Positions 21,764 through 44,909 are shown, counted from the first letter of the stretch. The stretch: DNA of 64,000 nt from Pempheris klunzingeri (GCF_042242105.1 NC_092019.1:6414328-6478327), one strand, 5' to 3'. The notes: generated by a model from the sequence alone, not told the origin. Numbers and translations are program-made.

Positions 21764-24421
21764 GAAATCATCCAGTCGCTCCAGTTTATGACTGCACATC
21801 CGTAGGTAGTCTGATCAGTCAGGCAGCTCTACATACAGTATGGTACACATTGTCACACATACAATATTTACATTACCCCAGCAGTAATGCTATGACATGG
21901 GTCTAATAACAAGACATTTAGTTTTAATATGGCTTGATTAAAGCAGTCCAACTGTATACGATGCCCAGCCTGGATGAGGCGGCTGAAAAGCACACAGCCC
22001 AGGCCGGGGCGGGTCGGGGTGTGAACCACAGGACGACATGATGGAGGAAGGTTGTCTCTAGAGTCCCTGTATCCAGCTCTGGAATAATGTCACTAACTCA
22101 CCTATCAGTCTAAGCTTCTCATTTAAAGGGTCACTTCACCAAACTGCAAAAAAAAAAAAACACATCTTCACAGGTGTGAGGACATTAATACACAGGTGTG
22201 TATGTTAGTGTCAAAGATATTAGTGTCTAAGATGTCTGTCTCTCCTCCAATACGGTGAAGGTGAGTAGAATTTAGTTGCTTTAGTTGGTTGTGACGTTTA
22301 AAGTTCAATTAACAGAGTTGTTTGTACACATCTAGCGAGCATGGAGCAAAAATAGTTTTCATCAGACATCTGTCTCTTTAGCAGCTAAATGCTCCACTGT
22401 GTTCACCAGCTAGCGGCTAACTTTGTCTGTCTGCCGTTTGGTGCTGGTAGATTGTGTAGATTGTTTTCAGAGCTTTTTTGATGACAATATGCGCCTGCTG
22501 CCATTAATATGACACTGATGGAAGCCTTGCAACTGAACTAGAACAGTAAAGCTGTGGGCTATAAAAACCAAAACAGTTATTCCATCCCTGTTTATTGCAT
22601 TAGAGGCTGAAAGCTCCTGCAGAAATGTAACCACACTATCTATAACGCTCAATAACACCAGATGTAAGTGAGAAAGTGTTGTTTTTGTTTTTTTTTTTCA
22701 ATTTGGGTGAACTGACCCTTTAACTTAAATTACATCTACTCTATATGCACCACAATCATTTTACAGCAATCATATTGCCATTGAGAGTACTTCCACCATG
22801 ATTAACATGACAGACAAAAGCGAACACTCCCCGAGACATTTTGGTCCGTTTTATACCCAGGGATTAGAAACTGGCGACGTTCAGTTTTGTTGATTTGGTA
22901 TTCTGACTTCCTCATCAACTGCTTCACTGACGACATTCACACCCAGTAAAATTCACACACACACAGCCAACATAAGCAGCAAAGTTCCCTCGAAGCACAA
23001 TCATGATCAGAACAGTGAGAGTCCTGTACTACTGACATAAACATTTGTGTTTCCCATTCATTAGGTCTATACTGATCTGTACCACCATAGCAGACTGCTC
23101 CCACTAGAATAAGGTGAAAATCAATTTCCTTTAGTGCAAAATAATGTCTCTCTTTGAGAGCAATAAGAAAACAAAGACTACAAGCAAAAATATAGATTTT
23201 TTGACACATAAGATCATATAGAAACAATAACAAAGTGGCACTGATGATAAATCATATCACAACAAAAACTGTTGCAAAGTATTTCCACCCATGTCTTTAG
23301 TCTGAGAGAACTAAGGCTGATTTGTTGCACTATGCAAGTATGCATGCATACGCACATCACACCTGCACACACACCGAAAGGGTAGCTATGAATGGGAACC
23401 ACAATATTAAACTTTAGGAGTGAAGGACAACGAACCTGCTGTGTTAAATGGACTGCGGGTCCTCAGGGTGGGATGACCTTGATGTTACAGAATAAAGGAG
23501 GCATCAGGCTGACGGCTAACTCCATCTAGTGGTCAAATGTACAAATTACAGCTTTTACTTCTACCAAAGAGATGCTCAAATGTAGGATCAAAAGCTCCAA
23601 ATTCACCAACAACAAAGTGCAAATAATTACTAAACGATGAGACGTAACGATGAAAACCCGTAAATGAAACAGGCACAAATCTGCTTGTCTTTCCATCTGA
23701 CTTCTATTCCACAGGACTGCAGGTGCATCTAGGGTTGAGGTCTGATGGAGACGTACGTCATGTTTGGATGCAGATTTTTCCCACATACAGTAGCATAAAG
23801 GAAATGACTCAAGGATCAAATTAGAGGAAGGACTGGCACTCGATGTCATCTGTGTTTCCTCTCCGGCACGGGGACGGTTAACAGTCGAGACACAGCAGCT
23901 GTTCCTTTTAGCCACATGATCAGTCTCCACCTGTTCGAATGGGTTTGTGCGTTAAGACCCATGGCAGAGTGGTGATTAGTTGCATCGTTTCATAGCAAGT
24001 GAAGTGCCACCTGTCTTGTCTACAACACTCTTCTGCCGTCTCAGTGCTTTTCATGAGATTTTCATGAGATGAGATGTTTCCTTTGTGTCAAGCTTTCACA
24101 CCAGCCTCTGTATCTTGGGATGAGACAAATAAGGCAAAAAGAAAACTGCCACAGGGACAGTTTTGACGTTACAGGAGGGGACAAACCATACAGTAGCATG
24201 TGTATTATGAGGTTCAGTCAGTATGCTCTGCATATTAATACCATCACCTGTCCGTCAGGAAGGTATATCATTTGGGGTATTGCAGGTGGAGCAGCTGGAA
24301 GAGTTTCTTCAGCTGTGAGAGCTGTTCTCTGGCACCCTCTCCAGATTTTTTAAGCTTACCGACGCAACTTTCCCACCTCCTGTCAGTCTCAATCTGTCAG
24401 CCAATCACAGCCATTCTCAGG
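21764..24421 (-). other. faxc: Presumed faxc 3' untranslated region
   Basis: This lies between the faxc stop and the AATAAA at 21,758. It contains a TTAA-flanked DNA element (22,127-22,719) and no convincing coding frame. The longest same-strand open frame (23,526-23,930, 134 codons) shows no domain. Assignment as UTR is inferred from position only. Confidence 0.4.
22127..22719. mobile_element. 593-bp non-autonomous DNA transposon flanked by TTAA
   Basis: The left end reads AGGGTCACTTCACCAAACTG and the right end, inverted, AGGGTCAGTTCACCCAAATT, so the termini form an imperfect inverted repeat of about 20 bp. TTAA lies immediately outside each end (22,123-22,126 and 22,720-22,723). The interior has no transposase frame. 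The TTAA target suggests piggyBac-type mobilisation. It lies on the presumed faxc 3' UTR. Confidence 0.75.
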
Positions 24422-35099
<10,678 letters not shown>

Positions 35100-35100
<1 letters not shown>

Positions 35101-37690
35101 TTTAGAGATTATTGTCAAGCTGATCGGAAACACAGCAGCTGGATTTCCGGCTCCAAGTTTCAAAAATAAAAGCCTCTGTTTGGGATGTGTTATTTTCATG
35201 ACTGATACAATGTTCTGCAAATAACAACACTAATAACAATGGCACATATATTAACAACAACAATAATAATTACATAACTATAATAAGTACTTATATATAA
35301 CAATAATATGTGATATTACTTATAACTAACGACTGCATCAACTGACCATAACTCAGGAATTTAAATTTCCCATCAAAAACTCCTTCCTTCATTAGCTAAT
35401 CATTAACTGCAACTGTGACTTTAATCTTAATATTACCATGGCTGCATATAACTATTATTTTCATGATCAATTCATCTGTTAATCATTTTCCACATTTGTC
35501 TATACAACACAAGACGTCACAAACATCATAATGCTCCAGAGCCAAACGTGACACATTCAAACGGCTTGTTTTGTCTGACCAGCAATCCTAAACTCAAACA
35601 CACTGAGTTTAGTATCATAGAAGAGAAAGAAGAAGAGCAGATCATCACATTTGAACCGTTAGTTTGGCAGTTTAATGGTTTCACCTCTAGATGTTAATAA
35701 TGTTTAAAGTTGTTGCCGTCTGTCTCTGCCCACATTGTTCCCACTGTTTCTTTATCTACCAAAGCTGTTTATTCATTCTCACAGACTCATAGAATGACGT
35801 TCAGTGTTACATTATTTCACCTTCTCCAAAATAACCTACAGGGTTTAAACCACGTGCACTTCATACGTTTTGCCTTGATTTAGTACGGCAGGTTTTCTGC
35901 AGGTCTTTAAACGGCTTTGGTTTAATATCCAAGAACACGTGGTGAAAAATCTGCAAAGAGCTTGAGTTAAGCTGCTTTTCCTATTAAGATTATTTCACCA
36001 CATTTACATTCATTGTTAATAACAGCCTCATTATCAGGGCAGTGCTGTGCAATAGCTCAATGCTTTTATTTTTACAGTGAGCTTGGGACACATCCGGTGC
36101 TAACTGTGCTCTCTTGACGCAGTTGGCCTATTGTCTGCTCCTGTGTGTGGGGGGGGTCACCCCGCCCTGACGAGCCCCTGCATCCCAGTGAAAGCAGTGG
36201 CTCAGTGTGATGAACACCCTGTCCACTGGTGAGCAGCGCTCAAACAACCACAAGTCTGCAGGACATCAAACTGTCTCTCATCCACAGGACGTGGCGCTTA
36301 TTTGTTCAGCTCTGCGAGATTAAAACCAAAATAAATAGATTTTTTTTTTTTTAAAACACCCTAAACGTCGCTGGTTGAGAGCAGGTCCCAGATGACCTGA
36401 GCTCACACTGACAGGATGGGGACAGGGGGGGACACACATGCAGGGGTGACATGTCTACTCACTCTGGAGCAACTTCGGAAGTGCAGGAGGACGTTCATCT
36501 TGAAATCCACTGTTTGGGAGCTGTTTGTCGAGCATGCCGAGAGGAGGACGTGGACCACTTGGAGAAGAACGGATTTCAGGAAAGATCCCGTAGCTCACAT
36601 CAACATAGGTGCTCCCCCCACCCCGTCCCTTCTCTCCTCTCCTGTCAAATCGCCAATCAAATCCTGCAAGTCTCCTCCTCAACAGGTGACAGTCTGTCCA
36701 GGCCGATGAGAGCTGGTGTATTTAAGCAGGATGACGGGATGAACTGATGATCTGTATTTAATCTATGTCCCGGTGCTGGGCTCTAAAGTCCTCACTGCAG
36801 ACATGGCTACTGCAAGTTAAGGGCGCGCTCCCGCGGCTTTATGGAGCGCGCATTAGAGCAGGGGTGTTTGTTATTATAGAGCTGAACTGGTGTGGGAATA
36901 CTAGTCCACTGCAGGCACTATTGTTGCTGGGAAATGTTAAATAGGTTTTCCCCGTGTCCTTTAATCCCACACAATCATTAACCATCAATCCTACAGTCAG
37001 GTCAGTGTGATAACTCCTGCAGTGAAGTAACACAGGGGGCATTCGTTGGTTCACTGGTTCGCTGTGACCTCTGATGCACCTCAAGAGCCCCTGCAGTCCT
37101 CAGAGTCCTTTTTTGTCCGCTGCTGCATCAGAGAAACATATCATCTCTGCGCGCACTTCCAGCCTGGTTATTAGTCTCTTTAAGAACATCATGCAAGCGT
37201 GACTTATTCTCCCACAGGCTTGATTTGTATTATATAATACTTCCACACGAGACCCATTATAATCCCAGAGGATGTGACTGTCCCATCCTCTTGTGTGGAC
37301 GCGTCTTCTAAAAAGGCTTTAGCATCTTAAAAACGCAGCCAAAATCAACATGAAATCATATTTATTCTTGGCGGCCAAACAAACCAGACCTCTCACTGTC
37401 GCACTTTCACTCTTCTGAACTGCAGAGGATAACAGAGGATGTGGCAAATCACTAAATGTTCCAGCTACAATATGAAACTGAATGGCACAATCAGACGATG
37501 TACAGTTGCCTTGTTCAGATCATCAAACACTAAAGGTTCACTGTAAAAACACACAGCTGACAGAAACCCAACAGCTTAATGAAATGTTATTTAGCAGAAA
37601 TCTGCAACTACAGTACATCTCTAACTGGATCTCACAGCTGTCCGCCCCCTTCCTTCATCAACCTCAGTCTTTGACCAGGACGTTCGGACT
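35100..37690. other. faxc-coq3 intergenic stretch
   Basis: AT-rich DNA at 35,220-36,060, then a G/C-richer part with CpGs at 36,100-36,900. Overlapping open frames at 36,416-36,747 show no domain and no plausible splice context. I support no gene here. Confidence 0.5.
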
Positions 37691-37696
37691 CCACAC

Positions 37697-37702
37697 TTTA
37701 TT
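37697..37702 (-). terminator. coq3: coq3 polyadenylation signal
   Basis: AATAAA on the minus strand 38 bases below the coq3 stop codon, giving a very short 3' untranslated region. Confidence 0.6.
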
Positions 37703-37739
37703 GTTTTCTATCTTCCGACGTGTTCTCCATTCGTCCGGC

Positions 37740-40700
37740 TCAGCTGTGCGTGGCTGCAGCGTGGTGCTCTGGGTGGGGGCTGCTCTCCTCGGCCCGGTCC
37801 GGCTGGGGATCGTCTCTCACTTTGACAGCGTGGAGGGCGTAGTTGATGGCGGTGCTGTTGGTCCAGCTCCAGGCTCCTGATACGGGGTTGTACAGCATTC
37901 CTTGGACAGACTGCACCGAGAAGCCATCTGACAGAGGATGAAAGTGATGTGGAGACTTATTTCTTATTATTTTAAAACATTTTAGTGCACTTTAACTGAA
38001 CTGTCAGTAAGGAAAAATAATAACCCTCAATTTATCCGGCTCAGGTAAGAGGGCAGTGAAATATTGCTTTACTCAACATATTTATTCATGATTTAAACCA
38101 AAACCCTCAGGATGAGCCAATCAGTGCTTGCTATTGCAGAAAAAATAAAAATTAATTAAGCTTACAGACTGAGCCAGTCTCTAATTGAGGTGTTTCCATG
38201 ATTCATTTCTATTCTTACTGAGCACTTCATAATGTGCTGTGTAGTGTTAACAGGGGGAACCACTGTGTGGAAATCAGAGGGACTTACTAGACTCCAGGAG
38301 GCGCTCCAGCTCCACTGGGCTGATGAACTTTTCCCAGTCGTGCGTCCCGCTGGGAACAATGCGCAGCAACTCCTCGGCTACAACAATCCCCAGTGCGTAT
38401 GACAGGTTGGTTTTATTAATAGTAGTGATGAAGAGCGAGCCGCCTGGCTGCACATAGCAAAAAAAGAACAGCTTTAGTTTAAGAAATATTAAAGATTTTC
38501 AGTTATTACTGCTAATATTGCTTTAGATTTTACAATGATAAAACATCCCCACTGTTCCTATGTGCACAAGCGAGGCACTACCTGAGTAATGAGGGTATTT
38601 ATAGGATGGATTTAGAGCTTTCAGTGCAGATCAGAAAGCACCCGTGCCAAACCTCAAGGTTCAACCTCGGTCAAGATTAACAAAATGAACAGGCGGGGAG
38701 GTAGAAGGAGAGAGGACGAGGCCAGAGAGTGAAAGAGGTGGAAAATAAAAGAGCTAGAGTGCAAGAGTGCAGTTCTTCTTTAAAATGAACAAACACAGTA
38801 CAAGAAGTCACATTAAAGCGTCCCTTAGGTGCCCTGAAGCAAGACACATTTAAAGGGTTTTTTTTTGTAAAAGAGCAGAAGCAGAGATTTGGGTGAGAAA
38901 AAGAGAAAGTTGAGTCTAAACCAAATGCAGAGGCATTGAATGAAGAGGAGTCTTTTTTTCCCCTCTTAACTCCTCTGGCCCATGGACCTATGAGATTACC
39001 ATCATCTGGTCTGCGTACTGACGTACAGCTTTCACTGATGCTCGATGGAAACCCGTGCACATAAAAACACATGCTAACCTATTCCCTGTGACGCATGGCG
39101 GATGAAAAAGACAACAAAATCACCATATGCACATCAGCACACGCTCAGCTGAACACACAGACACATACTGTATTGATGCAGAAATATCTGACATGAGCTA
39201 ACAGCTGGAGGAACACACACACAAAATCCCGGGACACACCTTCAGCACGAGGCTGCAGCAGAGGGCGAATGTTTCCAGGTCGGCCAGATGTTCCACCACC
39301 TCAGATGCTACGACGGCATCGAACTGGCCCGGCCCCTGCCCCTCCTCTCCTCCTCCTCCTCCTCCTCCCCCCTCCTCCTCAGCTGAGAGCTCCTCCAGAG
39401 TGCAGGCCCGGTAACAGACTCGGTCACGAAGGTCGGGGTCATAGGACGAATGCAGCTGGGCTGTGCCGATGCTGTCTTCTACTGGATCTATACCCAGCAC
39501 ACCGGCTCCCAGGCGGCCCAGAGGCTTGTGAAGGACGAGGAGGGTTGAGGGGAAATGACAAGTGTTTTAAAATGGCTCGATAAAGCAAAACTTGGCAACT
39601 TTATTCTATATTATGGAGAACTGTCTTCGGCTTAAATAATTAAAGATGATAAATGATGAGGACAAACAGTATCAAAAAAAAAAAAAAAAAAAGTGCTGTG
39701 AAAATAAAAAGGAAGACAGGAAGACACTAGATAAATTACAAGTCGGCTACACATTCAGCTCACTAATTGCATTTGGAAAGAAAGACTGACTGTGCACATT
39801 TGAATAGATCTTACGTAGCTGCTGAAGACAAAGAAATCTAAAAAGCAGGTGCAAAGTGTTGGAGGGATCACTTACACTTACAATCTGGAAAAGCTTTGCT
39901 CATTACACTTCATTCATTCATTCATTATCTGACTTTCAAAGTAGAAACAATCTATGTGTGGCTTTCTTATAAATGTAGTCAGTATTTTAACATGGCCATC
40001 AATCACAGCTAAAAAGATATTTAAAACTACATGCAGTTTCAACAGAGGATCCAGAGATTGTCAAAGCTTGCATCTCAGATATGTCTTGTTTTTAAATTCA
40101 TGAAATTTCAAAGATGTGGTCACTGAATGCTTTTTTTTCTCCCCAAAATAATGAAAAGTGATCCTCAGTTCAGTCCACGTTGGCTGCTGTTGTGCTGACT
40201 GTGTGAAGAGACCCGGAAAAGTCAACTCAGTATAGAAAAACACATGTAAAAGCACTTGTGAACTGGTGATAAGCAGTTGGATGTGCGCTCTAATGCCCTC
40301 TTCTGGACAAAGTTTAACCCACAGCCTCTTGTGGTGAGGTGCACTTGCTTGCCCAGGGGGGCGATCTCCATCCTCCCACAGCTGATCCCTTCTGATGGGA
40401 AGGGTCGAAGTGACAAGACACCCTGAGACACAAACACAGCTGCAATCTTAACAGACACTTTTTGGGCTTTTTTTTTTTTTTTTTTTGTGTGTGTGTCTGC
40501 GTCTGTGTCTGAACACGACAGCCTGTGTGACAGCGCCGTATAAATACAGGACCTGATTTTGTCTTCTCAAATCACACAACGCAGCTGGTATGTCCTCGGT
40601 TCAAATGAAGGCAGAGACAGAGGGCCTGTCTTGGCTGCCCAGATATCACCACTAACAAACAGATAAACAACTGTAAACGACCAACTGTCCCTTCCACCAA

Positions 40701-43700
40701 ACTGAGACCAGTCAGATCACAAGGGAACGGGAATTAGGCTGACGTTTAAATGTTTTTCGGGGCACTGGTATGTATGTGAAAGGACGGGCGCTATAATGCA
40801 CTGAAAGCAGGATCTTATAATGCAACAGATCTGGAAAGAAAGGACTCCATTTGATGTGAAGGGCAGCAATTGAAACTATTGGGAATGGACAGAGAAAGTA
40901 TAGGGGGAAGATGTTTTTGTCTGCATGTTTCTCACGCACACATTTACCTCGGTGAGCAGGCCTCCCCCACAGCCCACATCCAGTATTCGGAGTCCTGCGA
41001 GCGGTTTCCCAGGATGACGCGCTCTGTGCACATTCAGCAGATTATCCCTGAACAGGTAAATGAGCAATGAGTTAAACCTCCAATTAAAAGATTTCTCCCA
41101 TGACCACACTTGTTCTCCTCTTACTCTACAACACACACACACACACACATCATGTTACCATCCCAGAGAGTCTTATCTAAAGTGAAAGGAAAACATCCCC
41201 ATCCTACATAATGCTGCTTATCATAAGGAGCTGTACAGGAGCCTGCAGACCAAGAGGACATCTACATTTTCTTTACCCCATCCACCCCCGCTACACCGCG
41301 AGCTACAGAGTGAGCCAGCTAACAACCACATGTCCTCTGGCTACAAATTCATCCCCACGTCGCTCCCGTGTTCCTGCAGCCTGCCTACCTTCCCTGCTTC
41401 CCTCACGCACTGTCTGACGTGTGCCTGCCTCAGGCATTAAACATGCAGAACAGGCCGGGATCTGGGTATGCATCGTCCTCATTAAAGCTCTGCTGGGGTG
41501 CAGGAGCGTTCGTGCAAACTGTGAAGGACTGAAGATTAGGTGTTGGCAGACGTCCACCTAACTAGCTGTAAAACCCCACCACCGTGCGGAAAGACGAGGA
41601 CAGAAGCTACTTAGCCATAGTGTGAGTGGGATGTCGCACCACCTCTGCAGGATGAACTATTAATAATGTACGGTTTGCAGGAGTGTCTGAGTTTATCTAT
41701 ATTTAAAGATATATTTAAATATCTAGAAAAAAAAAAAAACGTTCTTCAAAGTGAGGATTGGCTGTATCGTGGTAAGACTGTCAGAGTCTAAAAGGTACAG
41801 CAGCAACAGCAGCGATGGTGCTGCGTCTCATTTAGACACACCCCGAGGGCAGAAACACACAACAAATCAGCCACACTCATACACTGGCACTGGATCTGTC
41901 ATACTGTCACCACAAACACACATCATCATCACCACAACAGGAGCACGGGGGGGAGGGGGAGGGAGAGCAGGAACGGGCTCTTGGCTGGATGGGTAATGTA
42001 ATGGTTATCTAGTGGGGCCCCTGCAGCAGATCTTATCAATCAAAACAGCCGCAGCCAGACCCAAACACATGCACGTAGGGGCAGCTGAAACGTTATTGGC
42101 TGAAAATGTGCTGATGTGTGGAGGAATCCTGTCGCTTCGGGTTTCTGTTACTTCAGTGCATCCCTGATGTGTTCTCGGCCCTAAAACACCACAAGGCTGC
42201 AGCTCCTCCAGGTCATGTTTTGACACGGTTGCTTGACGCCTCTGCCAGTCACCTCCCCGTGGCCACTCTGACTCAGGCCTGACATCTTTGGCATTTCAAT
42301 AAAAGAATGTATAATTGAGTGCGTATTGTGTCCAAACACACACCGTATAAAAGGCACCCTCAGGTCATTCATGGCATGAAGAGCTGCAAACTCTCCCTGT
42401 TCGTCCCACCACTTGCTGGCCAGTGACTGGAACCTCCTCACCTCGTCGGGGTCCACTGTGGTTTGAGAGGCAGGCCGAGCACTGCGTGGCAAAATAGACA
42501 GGAGCACATCAGCGCTGTAGCAGTTTGGGTGGGTATCTCTAACAGAGAGACTTCCCAGTCACAGGTCAGAGGTCAGGATTACAAACTATTCTGTTCTTGA
42601 ACTATTCTAGTTGTGTTATTCTGTATTTTTGTGTGCTTTCATTCTGCTTTAATGATATTTTCAACATAACCTCAAGGATTCCTCGAGATTTAAATAAAAG
42701 CTGAATAATTAGCCTGAGGCAAAACCTGACATTTAAATTTAAAGTGTGCAGTATACAAACATGCGGGAAAAAATGTCTTAATATGCTACTAAACCTTCCA
42801 GTTGGTGTTGAAATAACCAGTCCACTGGGAGAAGAAAGAACAGTTTGATGATCCATAGTGTTCTAAGGGGTCACTTTAAGCATGTTTGTGTGATAATGGC
42901 ATCTTCCTGGAAATGTACCACGTCCTCTGATGTGAAACGGACCATTTACAGAGCTGTTTCCAGCATTTTAAAGGCCAAATCTGCACCACAGGGTGTCTCT
43001 AACAGCAGGACACAACAGGCACTGGTTCCTCTTTATTCATAAAAACCCTTCATGGCAACTTGTCATCATACGTCCCCTCCTGAAATTGGCCCCATGGTCA
43101 TTTTTTCACATGTTCAAATGATCGTCTGATGACTGAAGTCCTGCGTACAATTACTAGATATGAGAAAACTGCTTTTAGTTTTAGTGCTGCACACTCCTGG
43201 AATATTCTCAAACACACATTAAAAGGTGACACAGTCCCACTTATAGGTCAGAGGTCAGGATTACAAACTATTCTGTTTTTGAATGCAGCTATTGTAGTTG
43301 TGTTGTTTTCTTTCTCATTCTGTATTTTCGTGTGCTTTCACTCTGCTTTAATGACATTTTCAACATAACCTCAAGGATTCCTCGAGATTTAAATAAAAGC
43401 AGAATAACTGAAAGTTAAATGAAGGCAAAAACTGACATTTAAAGAAGTGAAGTATACAAAGATGCATCTTAATATGCTACTAAATCTTCCAGTTGGTGTT
43501 GAATTAACCAGTCGACTGGGAGAAGAAAGAACAGTTTGATAACCCATTAACCCTTTCAGTCATGTTTCAAGCAACAACAAAAAAACATTTTCTGGTTTCT
43601 TAAAATGTTATTTTGTCCATTTTATGTCACTTCAAATTAAAAATTAGGAGGTTCTGCTCTGTTGGTTGGATAAAGCAAACCAAACAGCTCTGGCGAACTG

Positions 43701-44140
43701 ATCTGACATTTTATATAGCAATCAATTCACCGAAAATTGAATCTGCGTGTTAATCGATAATGAAATCGACAACTGAAGCCTCTGAGCAGATAACAGTCAC
43801 GGTGCTGCACTTACAGACCAAACTCGTGCTAACAGCTGTTTGAGTGACTTAATGTGACCTTGTTGTGATCCGGCAGCTTCCACAGATTGTAGATTTAAGC
43901 TGTGTCGCCTCACCAGCAGGTCCAGAGCCTCAACTGTTCCCTGTAGCTGTTGTACCTGATGTGACAGGGCGCGCTGGGTGTCAGGCTCTCCGGACGGCCG
44001 CTCCTCTGCAGCCACAGTGTCCGCTGTTTGCGCACCGCGCTCCAGCTGCAGCCGCTCTGGCTCTGCGCCACACCGAGGACCGACGACGGTTTACGGCTGT
44101 ACAAGCCTAACATGAGGCGGCAAAACTTATTGGAGTACAT
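37740..44140 (-). CDS. coq3: COQ3, ubiquinone biosynthesis O-methyltransferase, mitochondrial (complete, six exons)
   Basis: Exons: 44140-43956, 42481-42344, 41047-40948, 39524-39240, 38447-38288 and 37927-37740; phases close to 351 codons. COQ3 uses S-adenosylmethionine for the two O-methylations of coenzyme Q in the matrix-side CoQ synthome. Residues 1-50 are rich in Arg, Ser and Leu with almost no acidic residues, fitting a mitochondrial presequence. KWWDEQGEFAALHAMNDLR (about 85-103) is the family signature before the Rossmann fold. Motif I is LDVGCGGG (130-137), followed by GIDPVEDSI (152-160) and FDAVVASEVVEHL (209-221). PGGSLFITTINKT is at 237-249. A Glu/Gly-rich run at residues 189-203 is an insertion compared with human. 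The acceptor of exon 4 is AAG rather than the commoner CAG. Confidence 0.96.
39342..39380 (-). repeat. (TCC)n/(GGA)n repeat inside coq3 exon 4
   Basis: A nearly uninterrupted trinucleotide tract in the coding sequence, read as Glu-Glu-Glu, eight Gly, Glu-Glu. It stays in frame with conserved sequence on both sides. Confidence 0.9.
42563..42855 (+). repeat. Repeat unit A, copy 1 (coq3 intron 1)
   Basis: Closely matches 43,247-43,549 in the same orientation, from GTCAGAGGTCAGGATTACAA through ACCTCAAGGATTCCTCGAGA to GGGAGAAGAAAGAACAGTTT, with small indels. Copy 2 continues directly from a LINE ORF2 end, so unit A is probably LINE 3' sequence. Confidence 0.85.
42868..43010 (+). repeat. Repeat unit B, copy 1 (coq3 intron 1)
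   Basis: Matches 44,512-44,640 in the same orientation: GTTTGTGTGATAATG, then CTCTTCCT/ATCTTCCT, AATGTACCACGTCCTCT, TTTCCAGCATTTTA and GGCCAAATCTGCACCACAGG. No family name is recognised. Confidence 0.75.
43129..43246 (+). mobile_element. LINE ORF2 C-terminal remnant
   Basis: The frame reads TRYEKTAFSFSAAHSWNILK then HTLKGDTVPLIGQ. This is the usual end of fish non-LTR ORF2 proteins (KTAFSFxAPxxWNxLQxxLK...). It runs straight into repeat unit A, copy 2. 5'-truncated and inactive. Confidence 0.65.
43247..43549 (+). repeat. Repeat unit A, copy 2 (coq3 intron 1)
   Basis: Second copy of unit A, about 684 bases after the first, and probably the 3' end of the LINE fragment just before it. AAATAAAAG in the middle is shared by both copies. 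Confidence 0.85.
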
Positions 44141-44148
44141 GCTGTCAT
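44107..44148 (-). CDS. Possible uORF overlapping the coq3 start
   Basis: An ATG 8 bases upstream of the coq3 ATG opens a different frame of 13 codons, ending in TAG 34 bases inside the coq3 frame. It matters only if the transcript starts above 44,148. It could lower coq3 initiation. Confidence 0.3.
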   Translation of the reverse strand: MTACTPISFAASC

Positions 44149-44330
44149 GCCAGGGCAGCAGAGAGTCACTGTAAACCTCTCCACCACAGCACGGTAGTCT
44201 GTTTGACCTGACGGTACTCTACTCTTTTCTGTCCGGGTAGAAACAACAAGCACTCCTAGTTCCTGTTTGAAAGTTGCTGGTCCCGACGGGAAACACCGGA
44301 CTTAAAGCTGGGACAGATATTGTATTTATT
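44141..44330 (-). promoter_or_regulatory. coq3: coq3 5' region and promoter area
   Basis: Sequence above the coq3 ATG with ETS-like cores on either strand near 44,234 and 44,295 (CCGG within TGTCCGGGT and ACCGGACTT). No TATA box is evident. The distal pnisr polyadenylation signal lies about 0.76 kb away, so the two genes are tightly packed. Confidence 0.35.
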
Positions 44331-44511
44331 GATATTACGGTGTAAAAAACATTCACGATGACTGTTTTAATGTTTGGGTTCTGTCACTGACTATGATCTG
44401 GATAAACATCATCCCCATATTCAGTCATTGTTGCTGAACTAGCGGCAGATTTGTGTGAAGTGTTCATGCAGTTTGGCCAACTGTGCCCCTCCAAGGTTCA
44501 TTAACACCCTG

Positions 44512-44640
44512 TGTGTTCACTGTAAGCAGGTTTGTGTGATAATGTCCTCTTCCTAAAAGTGTACCATGTCCTCTTTTAAAATTTAAAATGCGGTTTCCAG
44601 AATTTTATAGGCCAAATCAGCACCACAGGTTTTTTTTTTT
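44512..44640 (+). repeat. Repeat unit B, copy 2 (upstream of coq3)
   Basis: Second copy of unit B, between the coq3 promoter and the pnisr 3' end, followed by a T run. Confidence 0.75.
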
Positions 44641-44903
44641 TTAAGCACAAAAGCCTTGAGCTGCACTGGTGTGTGTGGGATGTCATTTCCACCTCCATGT
44701 TTTGTTTTTGACTGCAGTCCTCAGAACTGAAGTCACGAACCACCGTGAACCCACAGAGAGCAGTAGCAGCTCTGTCAGACGTGATTCTGTCGTTACTTAG
44801 AAATATAACATTTTGAATCTTTGGGATGTGTTAAATACTGATGTTTGCTACGAAAAGTCGCACTAAAGTCAGAGACAGTGAGGCAAGACAAGGAACAAAC
44901 TGT

Positions 44904-44909
44904 TTTATT
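44904..44909 (-). terminator. pnisr: Distal pnisr polyadenylation signal (candidate)
   Basis: AATAAA on the minus strand about 860 bases below the pnisr stop. Use of this site would add about 670 bases to the 3' untranslated region compared with the proximal signal. Confidence 0.4.

Noticed and set aside
23526..23930. 134-codon minus frame in the presumed faxc 3' UTR
   Set aside because: No recognisable domain, no splice sites that would join faxc, and ordinary composition.
36416..36747. Overlapping + frames between faxc and coq3
   Set aside because: Both frames are open over the same bases because the local sequence is G/C-rich; no domain or splice context.
40222..40458. Open frame in coq3 intron 3 (minus)
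   Set aside because: It looked like a possible extra exon, but exon 3 to exon 4 already join in phase and match the family without it.
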